From: Trichopria drosophilae
Taxonomy: Eukaryota; Arthropoda; Insecta; Hymenoptera; Diapriidae
Reading direction: 5' to 3'
Assembly (NCBI GenBank): GCA_030407085.1
Contig: CM059587.1
Location: 43,560,501-43,624,500 of the forward strand
Length of the DNA: 64,000 nucleotides
Part shown: one piece after another, positions 43,017 to 55,550 of the stretch
Numbering within the stretch: the first letter of the stretch is position 1
Layout of the letters: each line of letters opens with the position of its first letter
Translations under genes and position numbers: made by a program
The notes under the pieces: model-generated
Told to the model about the DNA's origin: nothing
The model's input: the letters and a program-made list of their open reading frames with translations, nothing else
The model's database searches: none

Positions 43017-43456
43017 TAAAAGGAGGATGCTCACGAATATAGGTGATTTTCGCCATCGAGATGGAACCTCAAAAACTGACAAATTCGGGTAGAGTATGAT
43101 CAGAACTAATACATAATACCTAATGGAAAATTTGAATGTTTTATCTTCTCTGGGAAAATTTAAAAAGTCGTTTCCAAGTCGCGGATTATACATAGAAGAT
43201 TGCTGGATTCTAAGTAGTAACAGTCCGTACCTACTCTGAACAACACACAGTGAGGTCTATAACTACTGAAACTAGTGCATTTTCCTTTATGTGCTCCGCG
43301 GATTTAACGGCGTTTTTTAAAACTTTCTCACATCACAAAACAATCAAATCTGACATTAGTTGTTAGCTGTCATTATACTACAACCGAATTTGTAAGTTTC
43401 TGAGGTTCCATCTTGGAGGCAGAAATCACCTATACTCGTGGGCATCGTTCTTTTTT
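43017..43456 (+). mobile_element. MITE family A, copy 1
   Basis: About 440 bp. The left TIR (GGAGGATGCTCACGAATATA, GAGATGGAACCTC, CTGACAAATTCGG) is inverted at the right (CCGAATTTGTAAG, GAGGTTCCATCTTGG, ATACTCGTGGGCATCGTTC), arms about 80 bp. The core is nearly identical to 52602-53015 for about 250 bp. The minus-strand frame at 42897-43193 lies across it and is a by-product. Confidence 0.85.
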
Positions 43457-45940
43457 CATTTTAATGTATTGTGGTCATTAAGCCTTGCAATTAAGTTTTT
43501 CGCATGAACAAATGTCTTAAATACTAAAATCCGTCCTAAAGTATTTGAGTACATTTGCGTGGTGGTTGCAACACGAAACGAGCCGCGGTTTTCCAGGTAT
43601 AGAGCCGACCCTTGCGGCATGGCTCGAAATTTACAACGCAGAAAGTTACTCCTGCTACAATCCTTGTAAAACTTGCGACTTTACGAGCCGAGCCCATGAG
43701 ACCTACATTCCAAGACCACGTCACCGCCCCCCCCCCCTCCCAGAGCTCTTGGAAGCTGGGGAATTCGAAATCGAATCCACCCCAAGTAAACAATAGATGT
43801 GGAAGTTTATCGGACTTTGAAATCTTATCAGTAAGTTATTTAAATCGTTGCGTAGAGGTATTAATTTATTTCTTTCGACTTTATTTACTAATAAATTATG
43901 CAAATTGCATATATTTACACATCTGGAGTACATCTTACCGATTATGGATAATATACATTATACTGTTATGGGACCGGAAACGCCCACAATTAGCCTGGAA
44001 AAACTGTAGAAAATGCATGAAACTTTCTGCTAGAATGACTAGACTATTTGTTGTACTTTTTAATTGCATAAAGATTGAACAATATTTGTTATTAAAATCT
44101 ATAGAAGATATTTATTTTAATAATGTTAAGGGCACAATATCTTCAGTACTATTCCACTTAAATTTGGTTTTCTAATAGTAATTTTATTATTTAGCAAATT
44201 AACCTACATTAACCTTTCGTATTGAAATTACCGTAGAAGTCCGGCACAGTGAAAAAGTTGTCTTTCGCAGATGCGCCAATTTGCCCGGACGTTAATGGAA
44301 ATCCGAAGTAAACTGTTGAGTGGAAATCTGTTTAAAGCGTAATCAGTTTCGGTGATGTTTTCTTTTTTCTTTAATTACAATGTATATGTATTGAATACGT
44401 AAGTGAAACGCAAAGAGACTTTTTTTGGCAATTAGTTAGACGGTAATTACTTCGGATTCCATTTGGCATTGAATACTTGTGTTTCTAATTTTTAATTGTA
44501 TTTTTTATCAATTTTCTCTATTCAAACTACTGAGCGATAAAATAATACATTTAATCGTCCTACAGTTGCAGAACTAATTAGTTTGGGTAAACATTTCAGC
44601 TTATTTTGATTAGTATACAATTTAATGTGTAACTTGAGCATCAATTAATGTTGAGCTTCTTCCTTCTGTGGGTATGAAATTATTTTTTATATGTAGGTTT
44701 ATTTATAAAATTCTGTGAAACTGGAGATTTTTGTGGAAATAATTTATAAACTTCAAATAGGATATTATTTAATAATATTTGAGAATCTCGCGGACATGTT
44801 TTGTACTGAATTTCAGATCTCAGGTATACCGTAGAATAGTTTTCAGTCCCCAGAGTGTACTGCTGTACCATAAATGGAGAAAAAAAAATGTTTAGCTGTT
44901 TAGCAATTATCTTTTTTTCACTCCAGCACGAAAAGTCCATCTTTCCGCCCTGAAAAGAGGTCGGAAATGCCCGATTGTTGCCCGATCTGATGAAGATGAG
45001 CGTCACCGGCGTCATTCAACGGGCGGAAAAATGTTTTTTTCCTCTCGCTTACAATCTGTTGACAGTCTTTCATCGAAAAACAATCTTTCACGCTATGAAG
45101 ATCATCGAATGTGCTTGACAGCCTTGGACCACTTTACACGCCCTAAAGGTGAGTTGGACTTTTCTTGTACGGGTGTGACAAAACATAGTGTACGCAACGC
45201 GGGCGAAAACATGCATTGCAAGCTAAATATGTAGGATAATATTCATTTAAATTTGGGACACAATTTTAAAATAGTAATAATACCGATTGATGGAAGACAG
45301 CGTTAGGCACAACCACCAGTTACCACATTTTCTGCTATGATTTAAAAATTGCTTTTGTCATTAGTGGTTGGAGTACAAGTCGTATACTATATTTTAGTTT
45401 TTTGTTTTTCGTTAAAACTTTTTGTTTTAGTCAATTCTAATGACGCATGCAATGCCTGAAGTAATCATTAGTTTCGTGGATTTGGTGGATAGTTTGTTTG
45501 ACATAGTCCACTTGAGTAACCGATTTAGTCTATTTAGTTCGAAATGTGTATACTGGTTTAGGGCCATTCGTTTCGTAACGTTTACATAGCCGTTACGTGC
45601 CATTGTAGAATAGCCCTTAAAAATCCATATGTAAAAGTAAACTTAATGTATGTTCTTAGTTTCAGAAAAGGATCCTATGTATACCTAGAAATTATAAGCT
45701 TATATTTTCTTAGCTGTCGTTATTAATGAAAGATTTATTCCGTGCTAAAAACATCGAAATGTAAATTAATGAACTTTTGGAAAGTTAACAAATATATTGT
45801 ATATAATTTAACTCTTCAAGTGATATTTTTTCATGAAAATAGATTTGGTGACCATCGGTGAATTTTCATATTCTGTTACAATATCTCAACACCGAGAGAA
45901 AAAATGAGTAAATATTGATTTGACTCATTTTGTTCTCTAG
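43457..45940. other. non-coding stretch with possible exon-like scraps
   Basis: 43560-43790 is G+C-richer, includes a C14 tract interrupted by one T (43728-43740) and has open frames on both strands without motif. 45031-45148 begins with ATG and ends at AAAG|GTGAGT, a good splice donor, giving 39 codons of Ser/Leu/Arg-rich protein; this could be a first exon but nothing confirms it. Confidence 0.35.
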
Positions 45941-46189
45941 AACTCATCGAATGAATGCAATATTTTGATGAAACGATGTAACATTTTCATACAAGAAAAA
46001 CGAATATTTTTAGAAATTAAATATATTGATTGTTTAAACTACTCTCCAAAAATAAATTATGAAAATTATTGCGCACTTGCTGAAGAGGATATTTGGATAT
46101 CAACTCTGAACAAATTTAACATGAATGCCAACGAATATATGTCCATTTCGAAAGGTGGATGTTTTGAAGAAGAAAAAGGTCGTAAATAG
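45941..46189 (+). pseudogene. unidentified coding-like fragment
   Basis: An open frame of about 82 codons after a TAG at 45938, stopping at TAG 46187. Composition is charged and balanced (INYENYCALAEEDIWISTLN; MNANEYMSISKGGCFEEEKG), unlike chance AT-rich frames. The first ATG is at 45968. I recognise no family. A virus-derived or transposon fragment is possible. Confidence 0.3.
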
Positions 46190-47660
46190 CTTCGAAACGT
46201 TCTTATGTTAAAGAATTACTATGTATTTTTCTCATTATGTTGCTTTTGTTATGTTTGTAGTGAACTTCTTATGATAGTGCGTTTATATAATATAAATCGA
46301 TATTCCATACCACTTCTAAGAATGAATTAGGTGTTTTTACGTTTTCATAAATTGGATAGACTAATTATTGGATGGAATCGCGATGCCATGTCGAACGAAG
46401 ATTATTCAAATCACGATTTTCATTTTGATCTTAGCAGCGAAACTTTCTCAGATTTCCCAATTGGTTACATGATTACTACATAAGAGATGACGTGGTTGTT
46501 TCATCTCCATAAAGTTATCGTAAACTTTGCATTTGGCGCAGGTAACATCTAGTCATGCATCGCATGCGCGTTTATGATTGCTGATGCGCGCAACATAAGC
46601 TTCCGTCGGAGCTGTAATCACCACATCTTATACCCTCCGTTATTGCTTCGACGACATTCCTCGTAAAAACTCTCCTCACCGGTGACATCATACCGACGGA
46701 CGTCTAAAAGAAAATGCATAAATTCAAGTAATTTATTAGTGAAAGTAATTGCTAAATTTTAGCGTCATTTTAATCGTCTATCTACTAAACTGATATGCAT
46801 GCTTCTACACCAATGAACACATGATCTTTGGTAATATATTACTATCTAGACATTATTTAATTAGTTTATAAGTAAATAAATTCTCAGCTCACAGTGAAAA
46901 GAATAAACTATCTGTAATGAAACAGTAACGTCTAAGAACAAATAATGTAATTTAAGTATCGAGCCACAAATAATTTGTCATACTGGATATGTACAATACA
47001 TTTATCAGTTTTCCAGCATACAATATTTAACATCTCATACAATTTTGTTTTACTGCATTAAAAAACTTTTCAATGAAACATATTTACAAAGTGAGCACAG
47101 TATTATAAGAAAAGAAGAAATCTGATCAGATGTCTGAATATTAATCAGGGCTTGGCCAGGCAGTAATAAGACATATCGTGTAAAATACAATTGGTGAACA
47201 ATTAGGTCATGAGAAAGATTCAAAAAGGCGTGTCTTATCAGGAGGTTATATGTGATACTTGACCGTATTCTGATGAAGATTCGCAACGATTATTATTCGA
47301 TGCTTAGGTGAATCACATTGGTAAGAGTATCTAAAAAGTGTTGAAATGCATGGTGCTGGACCCCCTCAAAATAACACTAAATCTTCTGCATAAGCCATAA
47401 TATGAGTAAGAAATTTAACGTTAAAAATATGCGATTATGTTCCTAACTCCGACCGTTAATAAATTTTCGTGCATCAATTGTAACAAATTTTTTAATAACA
47501 TTTTTTATTCGTCTATGCAATCGCCTCCAAGGATATCCACGAGACATCGCCCAGTCTGACATTAGGTGTCTTTAAGTTATCAATAATCCGATCTGTGTTT
47601 ATAGCGTAGGTTTTCGTTTGGTTATTTCAAGGTGAAACTCAGGTCACACAAACATACATA
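46190..47660. other. non-coding stretch
   Basis: 46545-46690 is a CpG-richer patch (GCATGCGCG, CTTCCGTCGGAG, CACCGGTGACATCATACCG). No gene recognised. Confidence 0.5.
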
Positions 47661-48041
47661 GGTAAGATTTATTCGCTACTTTATGACATTTATGCGACTA
47701 ATGAGCAAGGTTCGCATCATCATCTCTCACAGGACGACGCAGCCTAGTAAACAATACACGTAGATACACAACCCATAATCGACACCGTCAACTGTTGGTC
47801 TATGCCGCAGCAGATGTTTCGCAAATATTGTCTTGTTTTCATTCAAGACAACATTTACGACCTCGGAAAAATCGTTCCCGGTGTCGATAACTACCGACCG
47901 CGGTGGGTTGCAGTCCCGAATTCGTATCTTTGCTCAGTCCCAGCTTCGTCTCTGAATTATCATCAGAAGAGATAAACATAAAAAGTCGCCGGGCGGGTAT
48001 TCGAACTCACGACCTAAGTAAAGTTCGACCTAAGGAGCCCT
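47661..48041 (-). mobile_element. tRNA-derived SINE family A, minus-strand copy
   Basis: On the minus strand the head includes a Pol III B-box-like GGTCGTGAGTTCGAATACC (48012-47994), then a body with GGTAGTTATCGACACCG, TCTTGAATGAAAACAAGACA and TGACGGTGTCGATTA, ending in GCGAATAAATCTTACC at 47661. The same body occurs in the plus-strand copy at 48517. The A-box part of the head is truncated. Confidence 0.75.
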
Positions 48042-48370
48042 TAAAAAATACAAAAGAACTTTATTGAGAATTGACCGAGAATTTTGGGAAGTAGATGAAT
48101 CTCAATTAATGTTTGTAGAATTTCTCTGATTATGGATATCATGTATAATGGGTGTAACGTTACAGGGTCAGAATTTTCAAAAATAGCTCCATGAAAGTTC
48201 AATTTCGGTTTTTATACCGCAGATTATTTGTCGATCTAAAGTGATCCGATAATAAGGTAGGAATTTACGCTAAAAAATGACCGATACTTGCCAGTCAGTT
48301 TTAAATTAATTTCTTTGGCATACTTTAACCCTTAAAAGTCCACATGTGCAGAATTTGAAAATGGATTTCA

Positions 48371-48498
48371 ATGCTCTACTGGACTACGAAGTCGTATATC
48401 GTGAGTTCGATCCCCGTCCAGTGAACAATTTTTCGATTTCGTTTTCAAGCAGCAGCTTGCTGTTGATAAGACGACCCAACGTTGTTTGTTTACGTTTC
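48371..48498 (+). mobile_element. tRNA-derived SINE family B, copy 2
   Basis: GGACTACGAAGTCGTATATC followed by a strong B box (GTGAGTTCGATCCCCGTCC), then AACAATTTTTCGATTTCG and TTTTCAAGCAGCAG as in 15453-15560. Its 3' part is the target for the SINE A insertion at 48517. Confidence 0.6.
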
Positions 48499-48516
48499 AA
48501 AAATATTGTTTATTGG
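48499..48516 (+). repeat. SINE target site duplication, left
   Basis: AAAAATATTGTTTATTGG, repeated without mismatch at 49024-49041. Confidence 0.9.
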
Positions 48517-49023
48517 GGGGACGCGATGGTTAAGTGGTTAGCATGCTCGCCTCGTAAACTGAACGTTCCTTAGGTCGTAAGTTCAAATCCCCGTCAGCAA
48601 CTTTTTCTCATTATTTCCATCGCGGATAATTCAGGAAACCTTGCTGGGCGAAGGTACGAATTTGGGACTGCTACCGACATCAGTCGGTAGTTATCGACAC
48701 CGTGAATGGTTTTTCCGTGGTCGACGCTTCGTCGATATTGTCTTGAATGAAAATAAGACAATTTCTTCATTTCAATTACATTTTAAATGTTACATTTATC
48801 AAATGTATACATAATATTAGAAAATAAGACAATGTTTGCAATGCGCCTGCTACGGCACAGGCCGCCTACTAACTGTTGACGGTGTCGATTACGTGTAGTA
48901 TTTATGATTGTTTACTTGTTTGTATCGCCCTGTGTGGGATGATGACTAAGCCTTGCCTGATTAGCCATAAATGGCATAAAGTTGGCAAGTAAATCTGACC
49001 AATGTAAAAAAAAATGTAAATGT
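48517..49023 (+). mobile_element. tRNA-derived SINE family A, full copy with 18-bp TSD
   Basis: 507 bp. The tRNA-like head has an A box (GCGATGGTTAAGTGGTTAGC), an anticodon-arm-like CTCGCCTCGTAAACTG and a B box (GGTCGTAAGTTCAAATCCCC); the CGT at anticodon position suggests a Thr-type ancestor. The body matches 47661-48041. The tail is A-rich (ATGTAAAAAAAAATG). A 58-bp insert (48763-48820) flanked by 13-bp repeats AAAATAAGACAAT is absent from the other copy. Mobilisation by LINE machinery is implied by the long target duplication and A-rich tail. Confidence 0.85.
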
Positions 49024-49041
49024 AAAAATATTGTTTATTGG
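49024..49041 (+). repeat. SINE target site duplication, right
   Basis: Exact copy of 48499-48516. Confidence 0.9.
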
Positions 49042-49940
49042 CGGAAATATACTCATGACTGCTGCTGCACTTGGTGTAGGTTTCTGCAGTTCCTATATTT
49101 GTGAAGTATGGCGCCAACTAGGAAGTCGACCTGCAGCAAAGGTTTGTCATATTTCATATACCAAATCATGACTCAAAAATCTCTATGTAGTACTTTTTAA
49201 GAAAAAACTTCTATAAAATTTGGTCAGTAATTTTCGATGTTCCATTTTGAATATAGAAAATTTTATAATATTGATACAATTAAACGGTATGTTCAAATGT
49301 AATAATTAACTTCTTGACCGCTTTTAATTAATAATAATAATTTTTTTTTTTCATTTACAACATTAATTATCACTGTGTCTAGGGTAAGGATGCCGAAACC
49401 CCTGCAGATGAGCACACACGGCATCCTGGTGCGAAACGCATTTCTACAATAGTTTATAACATTAGTATCAAATTTAAGCGCTAGAGGGACTTTATAAATC
49501 CATTAACAGTGGAGTCAAATTTGGCCCATATAAGTATTTTCAGAGCGCGAAACGATGTATTGCAATCGCAATTACGTTGTATATACTTTTTCCCCGTTTT
49601 ATTTTTGTAATTGACCCTGTACATTGGGTTTTTATTTGGTGACCGTCTTACCGAGAAATCGCAATGTATTATTATAGAAAATTTTACTTCAGAATCATAA
49701 TCAGCGAACCAAAAAATTCCTCAGACACCAACTTTTATGGAAATAAGTTTTCTTTCATATCTGCGTGTATATTTCAATATATATTTTAGGGATTTTCGAG
49801 TAATTGAGGAATCAGTTTCAATCCTCTTCTTTGCCGATTAAAAAAAATACGTATCGATTATTTTTCGGAGTTCTAAAAATATACCAACTTGCTCTTCAAT
49901 CGGCTTATCACGCTTGAGTAGTGTTAATTATAAGATAATT
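49042..49940. other. non-coding stretch
   Basis: No gene or bounded repeat supported. Confidence 0.5.
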
Positions 49941-50171
49941 TTCTGGTTAAAAGTCGCATACTGTCTAGTTCTAAAGGAATATATAAATTTGCAATGTGCG
50001 CAAAAGTTCCATAATAAGATTGAAAATTACCTTACAATATGAGACTTTCTAGTATAAGTATGGCCCATTTTCAATGCCAGTATGGACATTTTTAATGACA
50101 GTATGGCACTTTTGCAAATATTGCAAGTGTATCCCGTTAGAACTAGACAGTACGGGACTTTTAACTAGAAA
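49941..50171. mobile_element. palindromic MITE, CATACTGTCTAG family, copy 2
   Basis: TTCTGGTTAAAAGTCGCATA-CTGTCTAGTTCTAA at the left is inverted at the right (TTAGAACTAGACAG-TACGGGACTTTTAACTAGAA): ~40-bp TIRs with 4-5 mismatches. The interior repeats AGTATGGMC three times. Same family as 2698-2876. Confidence 0.8.
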
Positions 50172-52601
50172 AATTCTCTCAGTGTACAGAGCCCGAATTT
50201 CAAAAAATTGATTGGGACATATTTAATTAATGATTTTTCGGGTACATTCGTATTTGAGTGTAACTTTCTTCTAAGTCCTTGTGGAACAATGTTTACATAA
50301 TTAAAAAATAGACGTGTTAATACATGACATTCTCTCATTTGGTGCATTTTTGCAATGCCGAAAATTTATTAAATACTACTGTCATAAAGAAACACATTTC
50401 ATAAGTTAATACCAGTAAAATTTACTCAGAGATTTGAATATACATATATTTGTTCTATCTTTTGATACCCGACCCCTCTAAATCAAATATTACTCTCGTG
50501 AATAATCTGAAATTTTGTATATCTAATTTTTTGAACTTCTGTCGGCGGAAACGTTTTTTATTCGCAATCGCACCACTTTGGGTGTTCGAATTCGCGTTAC
50601 CTAGATACGAGTGCACTCGAATCGGACGTGATTCGATTTAGCGCATTCCGATTTAAACTTTTCTTTACCCCGCCCACGTGACATCTTTGCGCGAGTAATT
50701 TCCGCTTGATTAATGGAGTTAGTGGAGAGAGAAAGGGTTTACCCCTAGCAAGCTGATATTAGGTTCGAACGCTCGAACGTGTCACGTTTGGTTCTTTCTC
50801 CTCCGATCTCCAACACTCCCCTTCTCCCTTCCAGCAGCCCCTCCAATGCTTTTACTCATTCTCCGACGTTTCAACGAGTGAACACTTTCTCGCACTGCCC
50901 TACCGAAGTTTGAAAAATTTTCATTAGTTTTCCGCGATGTGACTTCTGCAAACCTGAAAAAAGGAGCGCATTTCTAATTAAATTTCACCGTTTATTGAAT
51001 GCTCTGTAATTTCATGCTCGTAAATCAGGTTTAACGATTGCGGTTTTACGTTTTCTTTATTCACCGCCGAAATGCAAGACGTCGATTTGACAAACGCGAC
51101 TGCCATTTCGTTAATTAAAAGATATTTCCCGTTCTCTTCGAAAATACACGATGTTATGGTTTCAAACATTACCGTGAATTCGGTTTATAATCAATATTAA
51201 CGGCTTGCGTCTACCTCCGATACCTGCTTAAAATAGAACCGGTATATAGCTTTTCTATTGTACAAAAGCTAGCTACAACATTTCCATAGAATTCGGTACA
51301 ACGTCCTAAATCCCCAAATACGAAATTTCAAACAGTAGAATTACACTTGAAAAAAGTACGCAGTTATAAATCATCAGTAGTTTCTATCGACAAATTGGCG
51401 TAAAATTCGAGTAACCAATGTTAACAATTTATTTTGAAAAAAAGTAGGCACAAAACTTTTATGTATCTGTATCATATGTTTCATTACTTTTAATTAAAAT
51501 ATATCACGTTTAATAATACAAGTATAGGAAATGAATTTTTGTGTTTAATCACGAATATAATAAAATGATGTGTGAATTATATAATATTACTTCTAATCAA
51601 TTTTCTCCTAATTTTTTGGGGAAATTGGTAATCAGAAATTAAATATTTATATAAATTTTGCTTAATTAATTTTGTCAGATTTGATTGCCCGTCTGCTCTT
51701 AATTGATAGTTGTACACTGAAAGATTTATTATTTTTTAAGGAGTGAAAAACTGAAGAATCGAATGTAAAGAAATGCTCTATTTAACAATTTTATTTAACA
51801 ATGTGATTGTAAATAATTGTATGAAGCCCTAATCAAACTATAAAGAGATATGGCAGGCCTAATTTTGATCTTACGTCTCCTAATCAAAACCTAATTGGAT
51901 TGATGAAAATGTTGAATCAGAACTGAAATATCAAAATACGCAGGATAATCGGAAATGAAAATTAAAGCTTACATATTTTGCCATAAATTTACTGATGAAT
52001 TTTTCATTATATTTAAGATTATTAATATGGTGCACGTCAATTAGTTTACAAAGCTAATACTGAAATATAAATTAATTTTCCTCAAAATAAACAGAATTGT
52101 GCGTCATGAACTACCTGGTATGGCTCATTACTACCAGGACAGTAAATATAAACATCGTGTAATCGTATAATGAAAAGCTCTATGTTCAATCATCATTACA
52201 TCAAATTTATCTCATTACGCAGACAAGATAAATTTACAAAGAATAGAATATATACAGCGATGGAGTATTTACTGCTTATGGGAAATATAAGTAGTAACAT
52301 CCATTCTACCGACTCGAGAAACGTTGAATAAACATAAATGAGCATTCCCAGATTTTCTTTTGTTGGTTAAGGTTAGTTAAGGGGGAAAACGAGCCACTTC
52401 TATGCGATTTTTTGAAAAAGAATGAAACAAGCAATTTTCACGCAACTTATCATCGAAGATAATTTGATACATTTATAGGTAACAAAAGAATTTTGACAGT
52501 TTCTATGCAATTTCTTTGAAATGAGTCCTTACAATCTCGAGCCAAAAAAAATATCGTTTACGGATTTTATACTTTAGCTTTCTAATTTTAATTATCATGT
52601 T
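50172..52601. other. non-coding stretch with CpG-rich patch
   Basis: 50560-50960 is CpG-rich and contains an E-box-like GCCCACGTGAC (50672), GTTCGAACGCTCGAACGTG palindromic words and a pyrimidine tract at 50800-50840. It may be a regulatory element or promoter-proximal region. No exon recognised. The remainder is AT-rich. Confidence 0.45.
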
Positions 52602-53015
52602 AAAGGAGGATGCCCAAGAGTTTAAGTGATTTCTGCCCTTGAGATGGAACCTCCGAAACTGACAAATTCGGATAGGGTATGACTATGTAAAATTTGAATG
52701 TTTTATCTTCTCTGGGAAAATTTAAAAAGTCGTTTCCAAGTCGCGGATTATACATAGAAGATTGCTGGATTCTAAGTAGTAACAGTCCGTACCTACTCTG
52801 AACAACACACGGTGCGGTCTATAACTACTGAAACTAGTGCATTTTCCTTTATGTGCTCCGCGGATTTAACGGCGTTTTTTAAAACTTTCCCACATCATAA
52901 AACAATCGAATCTGCGATTAGATGTTAGTTCTCATCATACTCTAACCGAATTTCTTAGTTTCGGAAGTTCCATCTTGGAGGCAGAAATCACCTATACTCG
53001 TGGGCATCGTCCTTT
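52602..53015 (+). mobile_element. MITE family A, copy 2
   Basis: About 414 bp; TIRs of ~80 bp (left AAAGGAGGATGCCCAAGAG, right ATACTCGTGGGCATCGTCC). The core from GAATGTTTTATCTTCTCTGG to TTTAACGGCGTTTTTTAAAA is nearly identical to copy 1 at 43017-43456, pointing to recent spread. Confidence 0.85.
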
Positions 53016-54580
53016 GGTTCATGAGATGCTCTTCTTTGTAAGGCTTCTCTGTAAAACAAATACTCAGTGAAAGAACGTGTGTTACGTAAATGTTATTTAC
53101 CGGTTATATTGCGTTATTGATGTATCAAATAAATTATTTTTAAAGATTGTTTAACGAGAAAATATTTGTTATATAAATGTTACATAAAACTGTTATACAT
53201 CGATTATATACCACTTTGAGTATCAGCTACATCGATTTTAAAGATTGTTTAACGAGAGAATATTTTGTAATTATAATTAAAATATACATAAAATTGTTAT
53301 AAACCTCATGCATAATAACGTGAACATACATTTTCTGTAACAGCGATATCCTTCAGTACGTATTATGTACTGGTTGTGTATAGCTTATTATATATATATA
53401 TTATTAAGTAGTTTCTACGGATCGGAGATATCAGTGATCGTTCGTAGTTGACTGGGCCATACGTGGAATTTTCTTCCTTTCTAATTATCTCCATATAAAC
53501 AATTGTCGTTGAATCATAAAAATCATATTGTGTTTGACATGCTAGCGCTAATTTTGGTAAAAGCTAAAGTCAGCTTATTTATAAAATAATTAAAATAAAA
53601 CCTGATCTTACGCTGGAAGCCGTTTGTTCACCTACTGACCTCATATATCACGAGAAGGTCTAATTCGGTCAATTTGGGTGGCTATTTATCTACTTCCTTT
53701 CAACCGACTTCCAGTGTTCCTTCCGGGTGTGTTGCCTTTAGTACATTTTTTATTTATATATAAACGATGTAGGTAGACTGTGACATTCTTTATTCTATTT
53801 TTCAGTGATATAAAACGACTGATATAGGTTAATGTTCTTTGGGATTGGAACTATTAACACAGAACAAAATAAACTTTGTCTTGAGCATTTGCTTACGACA
53901 GGACGAAAATAGTACATTATGTAACAAGGACACAATTATCAATTTTTTAAGTGTGTGAAGTATATCGCTCGATATACGATATTTTTTAATACGCCATGCG
54001 TGTGGCTCGATTATTTGTACCTAAGATTTCATTGTAGGTAAAATTGAGCTTTACGCTTGCAGTGTTAAATAGACATTTTGTTTATTGGATTTAACATATT
54101 CAATATCAATATCCGTTTAATTTTGGTAAGACGAAAGGTCCTATGATTTGCATTTCTAAAAATGTTATGTCATATCTTTTAAAAAGCGGAAGCGTATATA
54201 TACTCATCGACATTGGTGTCGGTAGTAATTCTTTTTTTATACGGTGTCTTACTCAGTAGAATTGTGCCTACTATAAAATTCCGTTTGTATATAAAGAAAG
54301 TAAGTAGTAGCATACAATGGAAAACAAAATATGAATCTGTTTCAAATTTGGTACTTAAAAGCCGATTCTTTTTCAAAGGCTCTAAGGAACTCCATGTTAT
54401 AATTTTTCTTCAATTAATTCCGCTATTAAGAAATTTGTTAATTTCTGACAAGGTCTGTATACTTATTATAGTTTTAATTATTTGTAATATAGTCTGCACA
54501 TTATTTTTGGTACAAAATGGCACATTTTTGTGTAAATTGATTAAAAATATAACAAAAAATAACATATTTGACTGTTATTG
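53016..54580. other. non-coding stretch
   Basis: A 128-codon frame at 54213-54599 is dominated by Ile, Leu, Val and Phe and runs into the repeat at 54581; I do not accept it as a gene. A (TA)n tract lies near 53390. Confidence 0.45.
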
Positions 54581-54582
54581 TA

Positions 54583-55548
54583 GAGGAATGTGTCCATGAG
54601 TGGACCATGTTTTTAATTTAGTGTAAAAAGTTAATTAAATAAAGGAATTTTTAACCCTTCTATACACCGTTAGGTAGATATAGTCCCTAGTTATAAATTA
54701 AGTGCATTTGGGTTATTTTCTGCAGTTAAATAAAATTGATTAAACCTTCTTTTACGAAGGGACGTTTTTTGGTTAAAAAAAATTTGTATCCACGAGTGGA
54801 CGACTCGTTATATAACCTCGTTATATAATCCTCTTAGAACGGCGAGAAACAGCAAAAATACAACGAAATTCTAATTTTCATATAATAAATTATTTATTTT
54901 GAACACTTTTACAGTGTGCAATACATGGAGAAAATGTGAATAAAGGTAAGGTCAACATCAAAAAAACTTTTTGAAAATACCATCGAATTAATCATTCTAA
55001 TATGTATTCCGGTTTAATACAACATTTAAACGCTACTTTAAGGAGTTATTTATATTCAAAAACAAAATGTTAAATTACACTCATAAATTACGCTTCCGCA
55101 CCATAACCTTTACACCGATAAAACAAGTGGACCACTTATGGATACAAAAAGTGGTCCACTTATGGAAATGGAAGCCGAAATTAAAATGCATGAAATTTTT
55201 TCGTAGCATTGAAATATATTTAAACCCTTCAGATATGATGAATTTCAATGTTTAATTTACACGAAAAAAAACTTACCTTAAAAAAGTAATAATTCTATGT
55301 TTTTTAATACTCAATTGAAAAGAACGCAAAACTTTGACAACGTTTTTCAACGGTACATTTCTATGAGCAGCTATACTGAACGCGAAAATGCACATATTGA
55401 CTTAGGGATCTTATTAAAAATGGTTTCGCGATAATACGCATCTGTTTCAATAAAAAATTTGATATTTCGTTTTTAATTTGATAAAAATCAGAAGGGTGGG
55501 CCACTCATGGAGCCGGGCCGCCCATGCATACATTCCCCTACAGAACAG
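54583..55548. mobile_element. candidate TA-bounded element with GTGGACCAC repeats
   Basis: GAGGAATGTG...CATGAGTGG at the left is mirrored by CCACTCATGG...CATTCCCC at the right, each end next to TA. Internal GTGGACCACTTATGG and GTGGTCCACTTATGG lie 14 bp apart (55127-55165), and CACGAGTGGACGACTCG occurs at 54791. TIRs are short and interrupted, so boundaries are tentative. Confidence 0.45.
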
Positions 55549-55550
55549 AT

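Noticed and set aside
43536..43796. overlapping open frames on both strands beside a C-tract
   Set aside because: Neither frame has a motif and both arise because a G+C-rich patch is poor in stop codons.
54213..54599. 128-codon hydrophobic frame
   Set aside because: Dominated by Ile/Leu/Val/Phe as expected by chance in AT-rich DNA, and ends inside a repeat boundary.
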